From Atopsyche davidsoni (Eukaryota > Arthropoda > Insecta > Trichoptera > Hydrobiosidae): 64,000 bases of DNA. This document shows positions 46,016 to 57,285 of the stretch, in pieces. Location: NCBI GenBank assembly GCA_022113835.1, contig JAILWY010000022.1:5890001-5954000 (forward strand), read 5' to 3'. The notes below the pieces were generated by a model. It was given only the letters and a program-made list of their open reading frames with translations, ran no database searches and had not been told where the DNA came from. Positions within the stretch are counted from its first letter, which is position 1; each line of letters opens with the position of its first letter. The position numbers were made by a program, and so were the translations under genes.

Positions 46016-46555
46016 GTGAAAATCAGTTACCCTTGCAATAAGGGAGACGTAGCGAGGAAAGCGTCCACGCCTCGTGTACATTATATTCTTTTAGTTTATT
46101 TACAATAGTTCTTGGAGCTATGCTCACAATACGATGGCTGGCTGTCAGGTCGGGGGGCTCGCGAGGTGGGGCTAGGTGGAAGCGCCCATGGATTTCTCTA
46201 TATTCGTTATTGAGTTATATTTTTTAAAAATTATATTTTGCATACCGACGTCTTGATTGTCGGATGTCGCCCAAAACACGCCACTATAAATATATATTAA
46301 AGCAACCAATAATGTATTTCTTGCCCCAGTGTATCTGTATCTGTGCGCTATTTTACTAGTTATACTATATAAATATATATAATATACATTTGAATGTATA
46401 TTTATCACGTTTCCCCTATCAATAATAGAAATTCCAGCGGGAGGCAGCCGCCGGCGCCGCCTGCTGCATTATCATCTGCAGGAGATTAATTTCCTCGCGG
46501 CGCCGCCCGGGACTCCACAATGAGCGCCTCCGAGTTGAAGATTTCGTTCCGCGAC

Positions 46556-46698
46556 TGTTTCCCTCCCCGCCCCGCCCCGCCCCGCCCCTGCCCGTCCCTG
46601 CCCGCCCCGCCTCGCCCCCGCCCCGCCCCTGCCCGCCCCTGCCCGCCCCGCCTCGCCCCCGCCCCGCCCCTGACGCCCCCGCCCGCCCCGCCCCGGAT
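46556..46698. repeat. (CCCCGCC)n array, about 140 bp
   Basis: CCCGCCCCGCCCCGCCCCTG type units. The 211-codon frame starting at 46520 owes its length to this and then runs into the hAT copy. Confidence 0.88.
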
Positions 46699-46964
46699 GG
46701 GGGCCCGAGTGTCCGCGCCTGCTCGTGCTTATCGCCCGATAAAACTTGCCCGACTCGTTCTTCCTCGCGCCTTCGGAGAGCATTCATTTTCCCATCGATT
46801 TTGCCATGACAATATCAGCCGCAGTTCCGAGTGCAGCCCGTTAATGAAACACAGCGGCGAGCGACAGGCGCGGAAACTCGGGGCGATATTTGCTTCGCGT
46901 CGAGTGCCTCTCCTCGGAGGAGAGGCTGAGCCAGTGTTCATAGTTTTCTTAGATCCTTCTACAC

Positions 46965-47771
46965 CACAGGCTCCCAAAGTGGTCAATATCGACCCCCCAG
47001 GGGTCGATTTCGCCCTGCAAGGAATCGATGATAGCGAAAAATTAAATTGGGGGTCTACGAGAGTGAATCCCATTTATGCACCTAATAATGCTGTTTATCC
47101 TGCATTATGGACTGGCGCACTAAGGATTTTGATATCCATCTTCATACCTCGTTGATTTTTTTAGTGAATGTTACTATATTTACATTTTTTCTGTTTTTAA
47201 TTAATAAAGGTATAATAAACCTTACATGTACAGGGTGCGCCATATTTTATGTCGGTGTGTGAATAAAAAATAACTTTTGAAAAAAGCAACCGATTTCTAT
47301 ATTTGAGGTATTTTTTTTTATTTGGCCCTTTACAATTTATACGAACTAGTTTTTAAATACAATGTCAATCAAGTGGCCGCCGTTATTGACCAAAGCAAAA
47401 TGTGCCCTTTTTGCTGCGTTTTCCATCACCTTTTCACTTAGAAGTCCGGAGGGGTCAAATCTGGAGATCTGGGTGGCCAGTCAATGTCGCCTTTTTTTGA
47501 CAAAACACGTCTAAGGAATTTTTCAAGATGTGTGAAACAAATTGTATTGAATTGACGTTTCAAAACGTGTTTATTCAAGTCAAGCTGTTGATAAATGTAA
47601 AAGTTATTCAATGTTTACATACCGACATTAAATATGGTGCACCCTGTATTTTAACGTTTTTATTTTTAAATCCTCCGTACAGTTAACCCTATGAAAGTGA
47701 GTTGTTCTATATAAGATATGCAGGAAAACCCGACAAGGGGTCGACGATACCAAATACTTTGGGAACCCATG
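46965..47771. mobile_element. Composite hAT element carrying a nested TA element, second copy
   Basis: Left end CACAGGCTCCCAAAGTGG, right end TTTGGGAACCCATG. A perfect 8-bp duplication TTCTACAC flanks it (46957..46964 and 47772..47779). The nested element occupies 47231..47646 at the same internal position as in the copy at 5103..5790, so the composite itself has moved. Confidence 0.9.
47231..47646 (-). mobile_element. Mariner-like deletion derivative nested in hAT, second copy
   Basis: CAGGGTGCGCCATATTTTAT to GTGCACCCTG between TA dinucleotides; nearly collinear with 5242..5645. The right end carries one change (GGTGCACC). The minus-strand scrap around CTGGCCACCCAGATCTCC corresponds to WPPRSPDL. 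Confidence 0.83.
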
Positions 47772-48303
47772 TTCTACACCTTCAAAATATAACGAATACT
47801 CATTGGGCTCGCTTGTATTTAGCAAGCCAAATGGCATGCCTTGATTTGCCACCGACACCCGCGGGTGCGGCACCGGGGGTGACGATGGTGAGCACTGGAC
47901 GTCTCCTGCGAGCAACGCACCACCAACAACCGAGAATACATTTATAATACTATCTATAATTAACTCAGGAGATTCCGGCGCGACTGTTGATTCTAAATTG
48001 TTCGCAGCCGGCGGGGCGGCTCTCCAAACACGAGGAGCTCGCAAACGGGAAATAATAGCACAACCGATGCGAACTTCTATATCCTCCACTCTAATAATTT
48101 TATATATATATATATATATATAAAATATATAGCGTCGCCAGACAGGCTGTTCAATGGAACAGCTGCTCTGTCAGTAGCAGAAGACTAGTGCGGCTTGCGG
48201 GATGACAGATAAGTAAGTACCTGTCGTCTCCTAAAACGACAAGATAAAAATCAACATCGTCCAGTCCAGACGGCTGCACTTACAGCCCCTTATAAAGAAA
48301 TAA

Positions 48304-48515
48304 AGGGTGTCCCAAAATTAACGCAAGATTTGAATTTGTCGCCATTTTTGCAGTAAAGTTTTAAAGGACTGCCAAGCTTTCATTGTTTTTGAAATATTGT
48401 TCAATAATGAAGACACGTTGTTCTGTCGTGTAACGCACCATTTTTACTAACCCTAAACTGTCAGCTGGTGTTTCCAAAAACAAATTCAAATCTTGCGTTA
48501 ATTTTGGGACACCCT
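48304..48515. mobile_element. TA-type MITE with 35-bp perfect inverted ends
   Basis: The first 35 bp (48304..48338, starting AGGGTGTCCCAAAATTAACG) are the exact reverse complement of the last 35 bp (48481..48515). It is 212 bp and lies in a TA-rich context. The arrangement fits a Tc1/mariner-related nonautonomous element. Confidence 0.85.
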
Positions 48516-49309
48516 ATATAAATGTTTTCAGTAAAGTTCAATTTCTGCTACTTGCTATTTCAGCTACTCGATTACTGTACACGAGAACACGGCCGCATTG
48601 CCATCTTCAAGCTTGCTTTCCTGTATTTTTAGCTTACGCGAAAATAAGAATATTTAAGCAGACGCCTTGTTCATGTTTCAAAAATAAGATAAAAGAGGAT
48701 GGTAGCTTTTGGTATCTTGTTTTGTATAAAACTAAATAAGGCTCGGTATATATCACTGAAAGCATTTTTTTTTATTGTTTATCACTTTATATAACGAGAA
48801 ATATATCTTCCACCAGACAGTGCTAGAAGAGTAATGTTAGAAAATTAAATCTACCCCTTGCATATTCATGCTCTCCCAGTACAATTAAACCGAAATAACT
48901 GCCTCCTGATAGAAGCCGAATCGTGTAACGACGGGTGAAATTCTGATATGGAAAAACACCCATAGATCCTCCCATATAATATACCCTGCTGACAATTGCA
49001 CCAAGAACACAGCCTCCAAAGCGTTAGAATGCATAAAAACACTGATAACCTAACAAATTAGATAGATATAAATATATTCCTTTAGATATTAGACAGTTGT
49101 GTAAATGTTCTGAAGTGCTAAAACTTGCTAGCAAATTCACTGCAATTGTCTGTGGCACGCGTGATTGCTTGAGAATTATTTCTATCCTCTGCTTTGTCTT
49201 GTGTTTCTGGTTGCAATTTGGCGGAGATACAACCTTCTAAACAGAGCTTCAGAAGGTTGTATCAATATAGTATAATATAGTATCATTCAGAGTCTGGAAC
49301 TTGTCTAAC

Positions 49310-49323
49310 TTCTCGTCGTTTCA
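49310..49323 (-). promoter_or_regulatory. Dispersed 13-mer motif, site 5
   Basis: The minus strand reads TGAAACGACGAGAA. The E-box part is absent here (preceded by CGTT). Confidence 0.45.
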
Positions 49324-50014
49324 AACGCCTCCATATGGTTGCTTAAAAAATTAATATCAGAATATTTTATCAAGTACTCATGCTTCAGTTGAACTACTGT
49401 GGCACTGTGAACATAGTTTTTTTTTTTTATATATATAGAATTAATATTTGATACATTACGAGATTAATATTTGAAAATATTTTTAACCCAGTTAAGACGC
49501 GAACCATATTTTTAAATAATTATTTTGTTTGTCGTCTTGTGTGTATTTAAAAAGTCGGATTTATTAAATATTTAATTAAAATACTATACTTCGAATCTCC
49601 GTTAACTCGGAATCGGCAAATTTTTTTTTTGCGAATTATGACGTCATTAAATCAAGGTTAACGCAGAATTTAGTAAATTATTCAACATTACTTTGGAAAA
49701 CTATGTCTTTTTTTAAATTGTTCTGGTGCTGTGTAAAGGAGACTTGAACCTATTCAATTTAAAAAACCTTTTTAATAGATAATTGCAGATTGTAATTCAG
49801 ATTTTGAAATAAGTTTTCACGACGGGTTGAAAGTTCTGATAAATAAAAGTAAAATTGAAGCCTTCATCGAGAAGTGTAATGGACGCATACTTCATCATAA
49901 ATATTAAAAATCTAAACGTAAATAGATATGAACATCATTTCGACATGTTTCGAAAATCTTTCGGGTTGGTATTATCATTATTGTGCTTTAATATTGACCA
50001 CACAAAAAAATGTT

Positions 50015-50035
50015 TCACACATGAAACGACGAGAA
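50015..50035 (+). promoter_or_regulatory. Dispersed 13-mer motif, site 6
   Basis: TCACACATGAAACGACGAGA includes the 13-mer. The surrounding TTTCACACATGAAA is an imperfect palindrome. Confidence 0.45.
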
Positions 50036-50394
50036 GGTTCTCGATTTTTTAAAACGCAACACATCCTTTTTATCCAATTGAGGCACCGGGGGTATGTAAC
50101 TGAATTGATCGAACGATAGACGTTTTGAATTAATTATTCGACTAATAATACAATCGAGAATCGAATACAAAAAGAGATGGGAAAATTAATAGGTCTATAA
50201 CTTAAAAACCGGAATTTGACACTAGATGCCAAAACATTTGTATACGCTGTAGCAAATCATTGATATACGTTTCATTTTATAGCTCTATCATAAGCTGTCT
50301 AAATCAGTCAACAATATTTGATTTGCTTGTACGCATCATATTTTTTTTCAATCATGGAAAATTTTGAAATATGGCTTAAAAATTAGCATTTGAG

Positions 50395-51690
50395 GGAGTC
50401 ACTTTTTTGCTAAGAAAACTGCAGCCGAAAGTCATTGTTTGCTCATGGGATTGTATGGCAAACATGTTCTTGCGAAAACACAGTGTTTTTAGAGGTTGTA
50501 ACGCTTTAAAAGTAGCGATTTTGACATCAAAGACAAAAACGGCCTGGACAGCCGAAAACGTTTGATAATAAAGAATTGGAAGCGTTACTAAATCAAGAAG
50601 AGCTTGCGGAATCATTGGGCCTGTCATTTAAAAGCATTGGGATTCATCCAGAAGCAAGGAAATTGGGTGCCATACGAGTTGAACCCGAGAGACGTTGAAA
50701 GGCGATTTTGCATGTCTGAAATGCTGCTCGAGCGTCATAAAAAAGAAGTCTTTTTGCACCGAATTATTACAGGCGACAAAAAATATATTCATTAAGACAA
50801 CCCAAAGAGCTAAAAATCGTATTTGAAGCCCGGCCAACCAGCCAAATCAACACCGAAGAAGAATATTCACGCTGCCAAGATAATGCACTGTATTTGGTGG
50901 GACCAGAAGGGAGTTATGTATTAAGAGCTTTTAAAACCGGGTGAAACGATTACTGGAGAGGTGTACCAACTACATCTGATTCATTAAAAGAGAGCATTGA
51001 AGAAAAAACGGCCAGAATGGGAGACCAGACACGAGACATTGATTTTACAAAATGACAACACACGGCCACATGTTGCTCAACCCGTTAAAAACTATTCGGA
51101 AAAATAACGGATGGGAAGTTCTGCCCCACCCGCAGAATGGACTTTCCGGAATACGCTTCACTTCAATCCAAGGCATCAAAAATTGGCTCAATTCGTTCTT
51201 TGGTTCAAAACATGACCAAAAAACAAATTGACAAACTGCAAAAAAGGTGGGGAAATATTGTAACCTTTGTTATGTGCCCCTCTTGGAACGTCACTAGCTT
51301 GACATGTGACTCCGCGGATGCACAATACTTGAAGGACTCTCGATCAACGTTGATAAATGATAACAACTTTCAATACTTTAATTATTATGTTTATTTCACG
51401 GACGGAGAAACGTCTCCGTCGGTGGCCAGGTAGGTTATGCGGCTAGGCGAGCAATGTCCTGAGCCCTCCAATACACAGGTACAAGACCTCCTACAGATAA
51501 TTAGATGCACAAATGTTATTAAACTAAATGGCAGTGTTTACTTAGTAATAAAAAGGTATAACACAGGATACAAGGACAATGGCGGCATTCGTCCTTTGAA
51601 ATGGCAATTTACTTGTTGGGAGGTCGTCACATAACACCTTCGATGGACAATACTTTGAATAACAGAATTATACAAGATTTTTTTAAATAA
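50395..51690 (+). pseudogene. Mariner pseudogene, second subfamily, interrupted by a solo LTR
   Basis: Readable blocks in order are FAKKTAAESHCLLMG-like, SLGLSFKSIG, IQKQGNWVPYELNPRDVERR, EMLLERHKKEVFLHRIITGD, AAKIMHCIWWDQKGVMY, ELLKPGETITGE, KKRPEWETRHETLILQNDNT and, after an insertion, DGQYFE. The first (WWDQKG) and second (QNDN) Asp motifs survive, but the third region is deleted near 51125. There are many stops. A 369-bp insertion splits the last codons. Confidence 0.83.
51268..51636. mobile_element. Solo LTR inserted in a mariner
   Basis: The insert begins TGTTATGTG and ends CACATAACA, so it has TG...CA ends with 9-bp inverted tips. CCTT precedes it (51264..51267) and follows it (51637..51640), a 4-bp duplication. 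The uninterrupted mariner at 44.2 kb shows that exactly this segment is extra. Size, ends and duplication fit a solo long terminal repeat; no internal retroelement genes are seen. Confidence 0.72.
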
Positions 51691-51854
51691 AAACTGCCGG
51701 TTTTTAAGGAATAGACCCAATATGCGGGATGCGAGCCGCGAATACTAGTTTAAAAGGAAAATCTTAACCCTCGCCGCCCCGACACGCCGCCCTGTCCCGC
51801 CGGCAGCGAGGCGCCCGGGGCGGAGCAAATATTTGATGGGATCCGTGCCGCCCC

Positions 51855-51950
51855 GGGGGGGGGGGGCAGCGGGGGCGGCGGGGGCGGCGGGGGCGGCGGG
51901 GGCGGCGGGGGCGGCGGGGGCGGCGGGGGCGGGAGGGGGGGGCAAGGGGG
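51855..51950. repeat. (GGGGGC GGC)n array
   Basis: Ten units of CGGGGGCGG, a pure 9-bp period. Confidence 0.9.
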
Positions 51951-52262
51951 GCGCCCCCGCCGGGACGGGCCCGCCGGGGCTCTCGATCGCATCGCCTGCC
52001 GCGTCCCACGCGAGACGCCGCCACCGCTCCCGCTAATCGAAAACGTTCAAAACTTGTTTTTACAAATAAACTTAAATATCATAGTATTTCAAAAATAGAA
52101 AAATTTAAACATAAAAACGTTTCGCTTGCATCGATACACACTAAACTGAAAATTGACTAAACAGAACATACTCGGATATTGATAAATTTATATGCGGTGT
52201 GTGGATTCCGAGAAAAAAATATTTAAACCTTAAAATTACAATGAAAGTACACTAAATACTAG

Positions 52263-52272
52263 TATACATATT

Positions 52273-52308
<36 letters not shown>

Positions 52309-52312
52309 ATAT
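52263..52312. repeat. (AT)n(TG)n microsatellite
   Basis: TATATATATATATATATG followed by TGTGTGTGTGTGTG. Confidence 0.92.
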
Positions 52313-52703
52313 ATTACAAATTCTTGGAATGGCTTCAGAGAGCCGCCAGCAATTAGCGCGACAGTTCGCCGATCGATCGCTGGAAGTTTCGATCGGATTA
52401 ACGCATTGAATGTTAAAATTACTAATTCATCAAATATACACACACATTTGTGTATAATATTCACAAATACATGCCAAATTCCAAACGGTGCCTACTTGAG
52501 CCCCGGCTCGACGACGTCACCACCTGCTCCCCTACCCTTAGGCATACACTTATAAATACATAAAACAAATGCGGAATGTGACGTTGATAAACCACGATTC
52601 CCGGTTTAGCAAACGACAGGCTTTACGTCCTTTCAACGTTATGCATAGTCACTGAATAAAATCATAAAATCACGTACGTCACCAAAACATGAAATTAATT
52701 CAT

Positions 52704-52823
52704 TGATATAGAAGATGATTTAAAGAAACTCTCAGAAAAATATCATCGTGATTTGTGTGGGATTTGAACCCACACCCCCTGGCATACATGGCCGGTGTAC
52801 TCACCCTTGTACTAACGAATCAC
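52704..52823 (-). repeat. tRNA-like SINE copy
   Basis: The tRNA-like core is 52748..52823 (minus): T-arm GTGGGTTCAAATCCCACAC and GTACACCGGCCATG. The family tail (complement of TATAGAAGATGATTTAAAGA) lies at 52704..52740. Confidence 0.78.
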
Positions 52824-53484
52824 TTCCGTTTATCGAGAATTTTTAACAATCATATGAACCAATGTGTCCAGGCCAACCAATATCTAGTGATTTGCAAGTC
52901 CAATCCAAAAAATAAGACATCATTGATATCTATTATTCAGTTTTTTTTTTAAATATAACTAAGTTATTGTAAAATTTAATGTGTTTACTGTAGGCATGCA
53001 TCTGACTGCTGCAGTACAGTCGATGCATAATTCTCTGGTCCCCTATTACTCCTGACTAAGTGAAAACTTGATGGAAACCCGCGGTATGGTAATGGCGAAT
53101 GCTGTGGTGTTTTGCGCTTCTTGTGCTTTGTCTATAAACTGAAAACCCAATCTACATAATCAGGCAAAAAATATTCTGATATAACCTAATATTTGAGTCT
53201 ACCGACGAACCCGAATGGTTAACTTATTTAATGTGACCACTACGAGTTAGCGTTTAGCCGAAGTTCAGACGATTCGCGTATTTTTAATTTGTCGTTGGTA
53301 AGGATGTTATAAAACAAATTAAAAGTTAAAACTTACAGCTTTCAGCAAATCTTTTCTTTAAATAGATAATGTCATTCATACCTGAAACAAAATAAAATTA
53401 TCATTATTTATTATTGTTCGATAGTTCAATAGTATATGCGTCATAACTATTGTACGATTGCTTTGATATTAAACACAGTGTTGA

Positions 53485-53620
53485 GGGTAAGTAATATTAA
53501 ATAAATACGTTATGTTGGATTAGGTTAAATATGAGTAACATTAAACAAATAAGTAAGGTTGGGTTAAGGTGAAGATAAGTTATATTTAACAAATATGTTA
53601 GGTTAGGTAGTAGATAAGTA
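53485..53620. repeat. Short tandem repeat with TTAGG-like pieces
   Basis: Three units of about 40-48 bp: AAGTAATATTAAATAAATAC, AGTAACATTAAACAAATAAG and AAGTTATATTTAACAAATAT, each followed by a G/T-rich GTTGGATTAGGTT-like piece. Confidence 0.7.
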
Positions 53621-53707
53621 ATATTGGAGTGAATTGACGAGCGCGTCCGGCAGCAGGTGCGCCCCGCCCTAGACGTCGGAAATGGCGGTTATTCAAGACT
53701 GCTGACG

Positions 53708-53950
53708 CATTTTTTATTCGCAATAGGCCACACAGCATCGTTGTCGGTCTAAATATCCTCATCGACTGAGTGAAATCCCATTTTTGAGTGATACTTCATT
53801 TATTTTGGTTGCTAGAAGACTGAATCATATCATCGGTATCGGTCATAATATCCGATAGATTTTATTCATAATAGGCCACGTGAAGAATATAGAATTACAG
53901 ACAACTCAATATTACGCCATTTTTAAGTGATATAATTCATTTATTATTTC
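53708..53950. repeat. Two-unit direct repeat
   Basis: TTTTTATTCGCAATAGGCCA...CCATTTTTGAGTGATA (53710..53800) recurs as TTTTATTCATAATAGGCCAC...CCATTTTTAAGTGATA (53860..53932). Confidence 0.65.
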
Positions 53951-54785
53951 TCGGGAGTGGAAATAGGAGAAGAGGGGAGACTTCTTGGGGCAGCTCTCGG
54001 CTGTCAGGAAGCCGCGTCGTATCGTTCCCATAAACGCCCGCCCGTTTCGGCTCGAGGAGTAGTGATGGGAAAAACAATCGATTCAATAATTATTTAATAT
54101 TTAATTTTGCCAAATTTGGAATCGTAATTAATCGAAAGTCGCGTTGCGGATAAAACGGTGTCGAAAAACAATTTCGGATCAGCAAAAAAACATGTCAATT
54201 TAAAACAATTATTAATATTCGAATAAATCTATTTGACGGTCGTTTTTATCGGTATACGATTATTCGATTGTTTTCTTAAATGATAGAATGAGCTCGCTTG
54301 CTACTGTAGCTATTAAGAGCGCACGTATCTACTATCGATTATTTTCTCTAATGTCTCGAATAATGTCAGCAAGCGTTTGTAGCTACCGATTTATAAGCAA
54401 TCGATTTTAAGTCGATTATTTTTAATACTTAAGTGTTTGTGGGTCGATTTTTTTTTTCGATCAGCCCCGTCACTATGTAGGGCGGTCGTATCTCCCGGTG
54501 TACAACATAAACGGGCGGGTTCTAAAATCCCGCTCAGATGTGCGCTTTATGGAGCCAAACGGGTAATTTATTCAATTGCTATATAAAAAAAGTGGGGAAG
54601 CTCCAGTGGCGCGCTTTTAATGAGACATCATTGTTTGCGCGGGGTCCCGGCGACGTTTATTGCTGCAATAAACGGGTTCCAATCAGGAAATTTAGGACTT
54701 AATCCACGACGCGTGAGCGGTCTCTTGAAGATCTGTGGTAACCACCACAAGCGACACCAAAATCAATAGAAAAAATTACTAATGC

Positions 54786-55445
54786 ATGTTGATAAGTACT
54801 TCAGAGCACGTTCGCCGGGTGAAGTCCACTGTTTCGACTGTTCCTTGGTCTCTGGTGTGTACCAGTGGATCCATGTTTCGTCGACGGTCACGAAACGACG
54901 CAGAAACTACTTCGGATTGCGCTCAAACAACGTCAAACACTGCTCCGAAGTGCACTTGTTGTACGGAGTGAGCAAACGCGGCACCCATCGCGCCGACAGC
55001 TTTCTCATGCCCAAAATTTCATGCAGGATATGACCCACGCAATTTTTTGAGATGCCTACTGTTTCAGCTATCTCGCGCACCTTCAATCGGCGGTCTGCCA
55101 ATACGAGATCGTGGATTTTTCGATCGTCCGTGGTAGCCATTTTCGGGGCACCTGGGCGTGGTTCATCAAAAACCGACGTGCGACTACGTTGAAACTCGTT
55201 AAACCAATTTTTGACGGTCGCCATCGAAGGAGAAGAGTCCCCGTACACAGCATCCAAGCGCTCTTTGATTTCTTTGATATTGCTCTTTTTCCATTTTTCT
55301 AAAATACGCTTACAGGTCCGCTTCCACGATTCGGCTGAAATTTTGACAGTAGCCGTCTACGAGAATGTACTACACGATAGTAAATCTCTCTTGCTATACT
55401 AGTACCATCGGGCGGTGAGGCTAAGTACTTATCGGACCGCCCTCG
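54786..55445 (-). pseudogene. Mariner pseudogene with 3' half deleted
   Basis: The 5' terminal repeat (complement CGAGGGCGGTCCGATAAGTA) lies at 55426..55445 before TA. The minus strand reads LDAVYGDSSPSMATVKNWFN, RSRTSVFDEPRPGAPKMATT and HDLVLADRRLKVREIAETVG, a clean N-terminal DNA-binding half, then frameshifts to WIHWYTPETKEQSKQW-like codons. At the lower end the body joins GATAAGTACTT (54790..54800), the inner part of the other terminal repeat, so the catalytic half is deleted. Confidence 0.85.
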
Positions 55446-55653
55446 TATATGCAATATTAAGGTAAACGATTGACAAGAGAAAAGTGCTGAGAATGAGCCG
55501 CGAACTCGGTGAGCACAAAATCAATGAAATTATTTCCTATACAAAAAAAAAGTGTAAAATATTATATATTTATATAATATTTTTAGATAAGTGCAGGAGA
55601 AATAGCGGAATATTGTTTCTCGCCCTCTAATACGACTGCGGCGGTGGTGATTG

Positions 55654-55708
55654 CCTGGGGCGGGGGCGGGGGCGGGGGCGGGGGCTGGGGCGGGGGCGAC
55701 GGCTGTCA
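55654..55708. repeat. (GGGGGC)n array
   Basis: GGGGCGGGGGCGGGGGCGGG with one GGGGCT variant. Confidence 0.88.
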
Positions 55709-56239
55709 CCGGGGCGGGACGGGCGGCGCTTCCCTAACGGGGCAGATTTATTTCTATCGGTCCACCGGATCGGAATCATTTTACCAATAAATTTTTCTCC
55801 GGACGTACTTTAAAAAAATCTCCACTCCGATTCCACAATAACCCATGAGTACAGAAAACCACTCGCGTACAGAATAAAGCTCTCATAATACCGACGAATA
55901 TGAATAGCCGATTGGCTAAGAGATTACAAACACGCGAGTCGAATGAATACTAGGCAAACGCACAAATACGCCGACACAGCAGAAATAATCATCGCTTATA
56001 AAGTAATCATACCCAGGGTACAATTATTTATTAAATTACTTTTTTTTGTGTTTGGATTTTTAAATTCCTTATACGTATATACTTGATTAAATTCTCGCGA
56101 CCCTTTCGACCCCTATCAGACAGCAAAGTTCACATATATCTTTGAAAAACCCCAGTTAAGACAAAACTAATCGAAGGCGAGCCTTTGTGTGCTTCTCGCT
56201 GGGAAGCTCAGGGAGGAAGAGAACTCCGTGCACCTCGAA

Positions 56240-56530
56240 TACCTTATGTACCCATATTTACTCCATGTACCCGCTAATATTCCATTAACCTCAATATACC
56301 TCATATACTTTCATATTCACCATATAACACCATATACCTTCAAATCCACAATTCACTCCATATACTTCAAATACAATAATATAGCTCCATGCAATCCCAT
56401 ATACTATGTATCTTCACGTACTTCATATATTACGATATACTTTAAATATACTTCATATGCATTATATACGTCCATATATATTACACCCATATACCCCCAT
56501 GTACTTCGAATATCCCCATATACCTCCTCG
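56240..56530. repeat. Low-complexity (CCATATAC)-rich region
   Basis: Irregular repeats of CATATAC/CCATATA-type words such as CCTCATATACTTTCATATTC. A 125-codon open frame across it is compositionally simple (Tyr/Ile/Thr-rich) and is not accepted as a gene. Confidence 0.75.
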
Positions 56531-56879
56531 CCTGCGCTGCGTTGCCGTTATCAGAGTAAAAAATGATATTGTTCGATCCATTTTATTTTTTAGGTACAGT
56601 GGCGTGGCGAGCAGCTCGGAGGCGAATCAGCGAGAGGAAAATAAATAAGAAATATTCAATTTTTCGACTTTTCCGTATTTACGTACGTTTCGGAGAAGGT
56701 CCCCTAACAGTTATATCCGTTTCAGCTTTATTAAAGTACCAGGTACGTTATACTGTAAACAAAGGTAGTATTTTTTTAATTTACTGCACACGCTGCGACT
56801 CCGCTGACAACCGAACGGCGATAAAGCCAGTAGCGTCTTTTTTTGCGTTTGTTCATTTAATTGAATGTATTGAAAACAC

Positions 56880-57060
56880 CGAAATAAGAAGATGCTAAAT
56901 TTTTTACACTTTTGCTCATCGTCTGGGTCGCAGCGTGTGTATGCAGCACAAATGCGAAAAACAGGTGCTCCGGGGGCGTGGATGACGTCTTTTACAGTTA
57001 GTTGGTCTTGTGTTGCAATTTCAAGGCCAGTTGTCAGTTTTCTCAAAGACGTCTCGAAAC
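56880..57060 (-). other. Unrecognised coding-like stretch
   Basis: One minus-strand frame reads KLTTGLEIATQDQLTVKDVI, HAPGAPVFRICAAYTRCDPD and DEQKCK without low complexity. A TTTTTAG acceptor-like site lies just upstream in gene sense (about 57061). No clear donor follows. I do not recognise a family; it may be a lost exon, a transposon scrap or chance. Confidence 0.25.
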
Positions 57061-57158
57061 TAAAAATTGCGACAATAATAATCGATAGCAATTTGATAGT
57101 CGGATGATGCAATTTCATGGCAAGTCTCATTGCGTGCATAGTGCGCCTGGTGTTATGT
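57061..57158. repeat. Isolated unit of the 119-bp satellite
   Basis: AATAATAATCGATAGCAATT and TTGATAGTCGGATGATGCAA, then TCTCATTGCGTGCATAGTGC, match the array at 57.7 kb. The diverged LTR lies between this unit and the array. Confidence 0.8.
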
Positions 57159-57285
57159 ATTTTCCCTGCTTGTTTACAAACATATTCTCTCGGAAATATT
57201 GTAATACTGTTGTTTTTACCGACCGACTTAGGTCTTATAATTTTATTGCATTAAGGAACACCTATGTAATTATATATCGTCGCTA

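Larger units (their letters stand above)
48520..50390. other. No gene recognised
   Basis: AT-rich single-copy-looking sequence containing two of the dispersed 13-mer sites (49310, 50015). No repeat family or exon identified. Confidence 0.5.

Noticed and set aside
46520..47155. 211-codon open frame on the plus strand
   Set aside because: It starts in a CCCCG array and ends inside the hAT composite element; the pieces are unrelated.
56189..56566. 125-codon Tyr/Ile/Thr-rich open frame
   Set aside because: It is produced by the CCATATAC-type low-complexity region.
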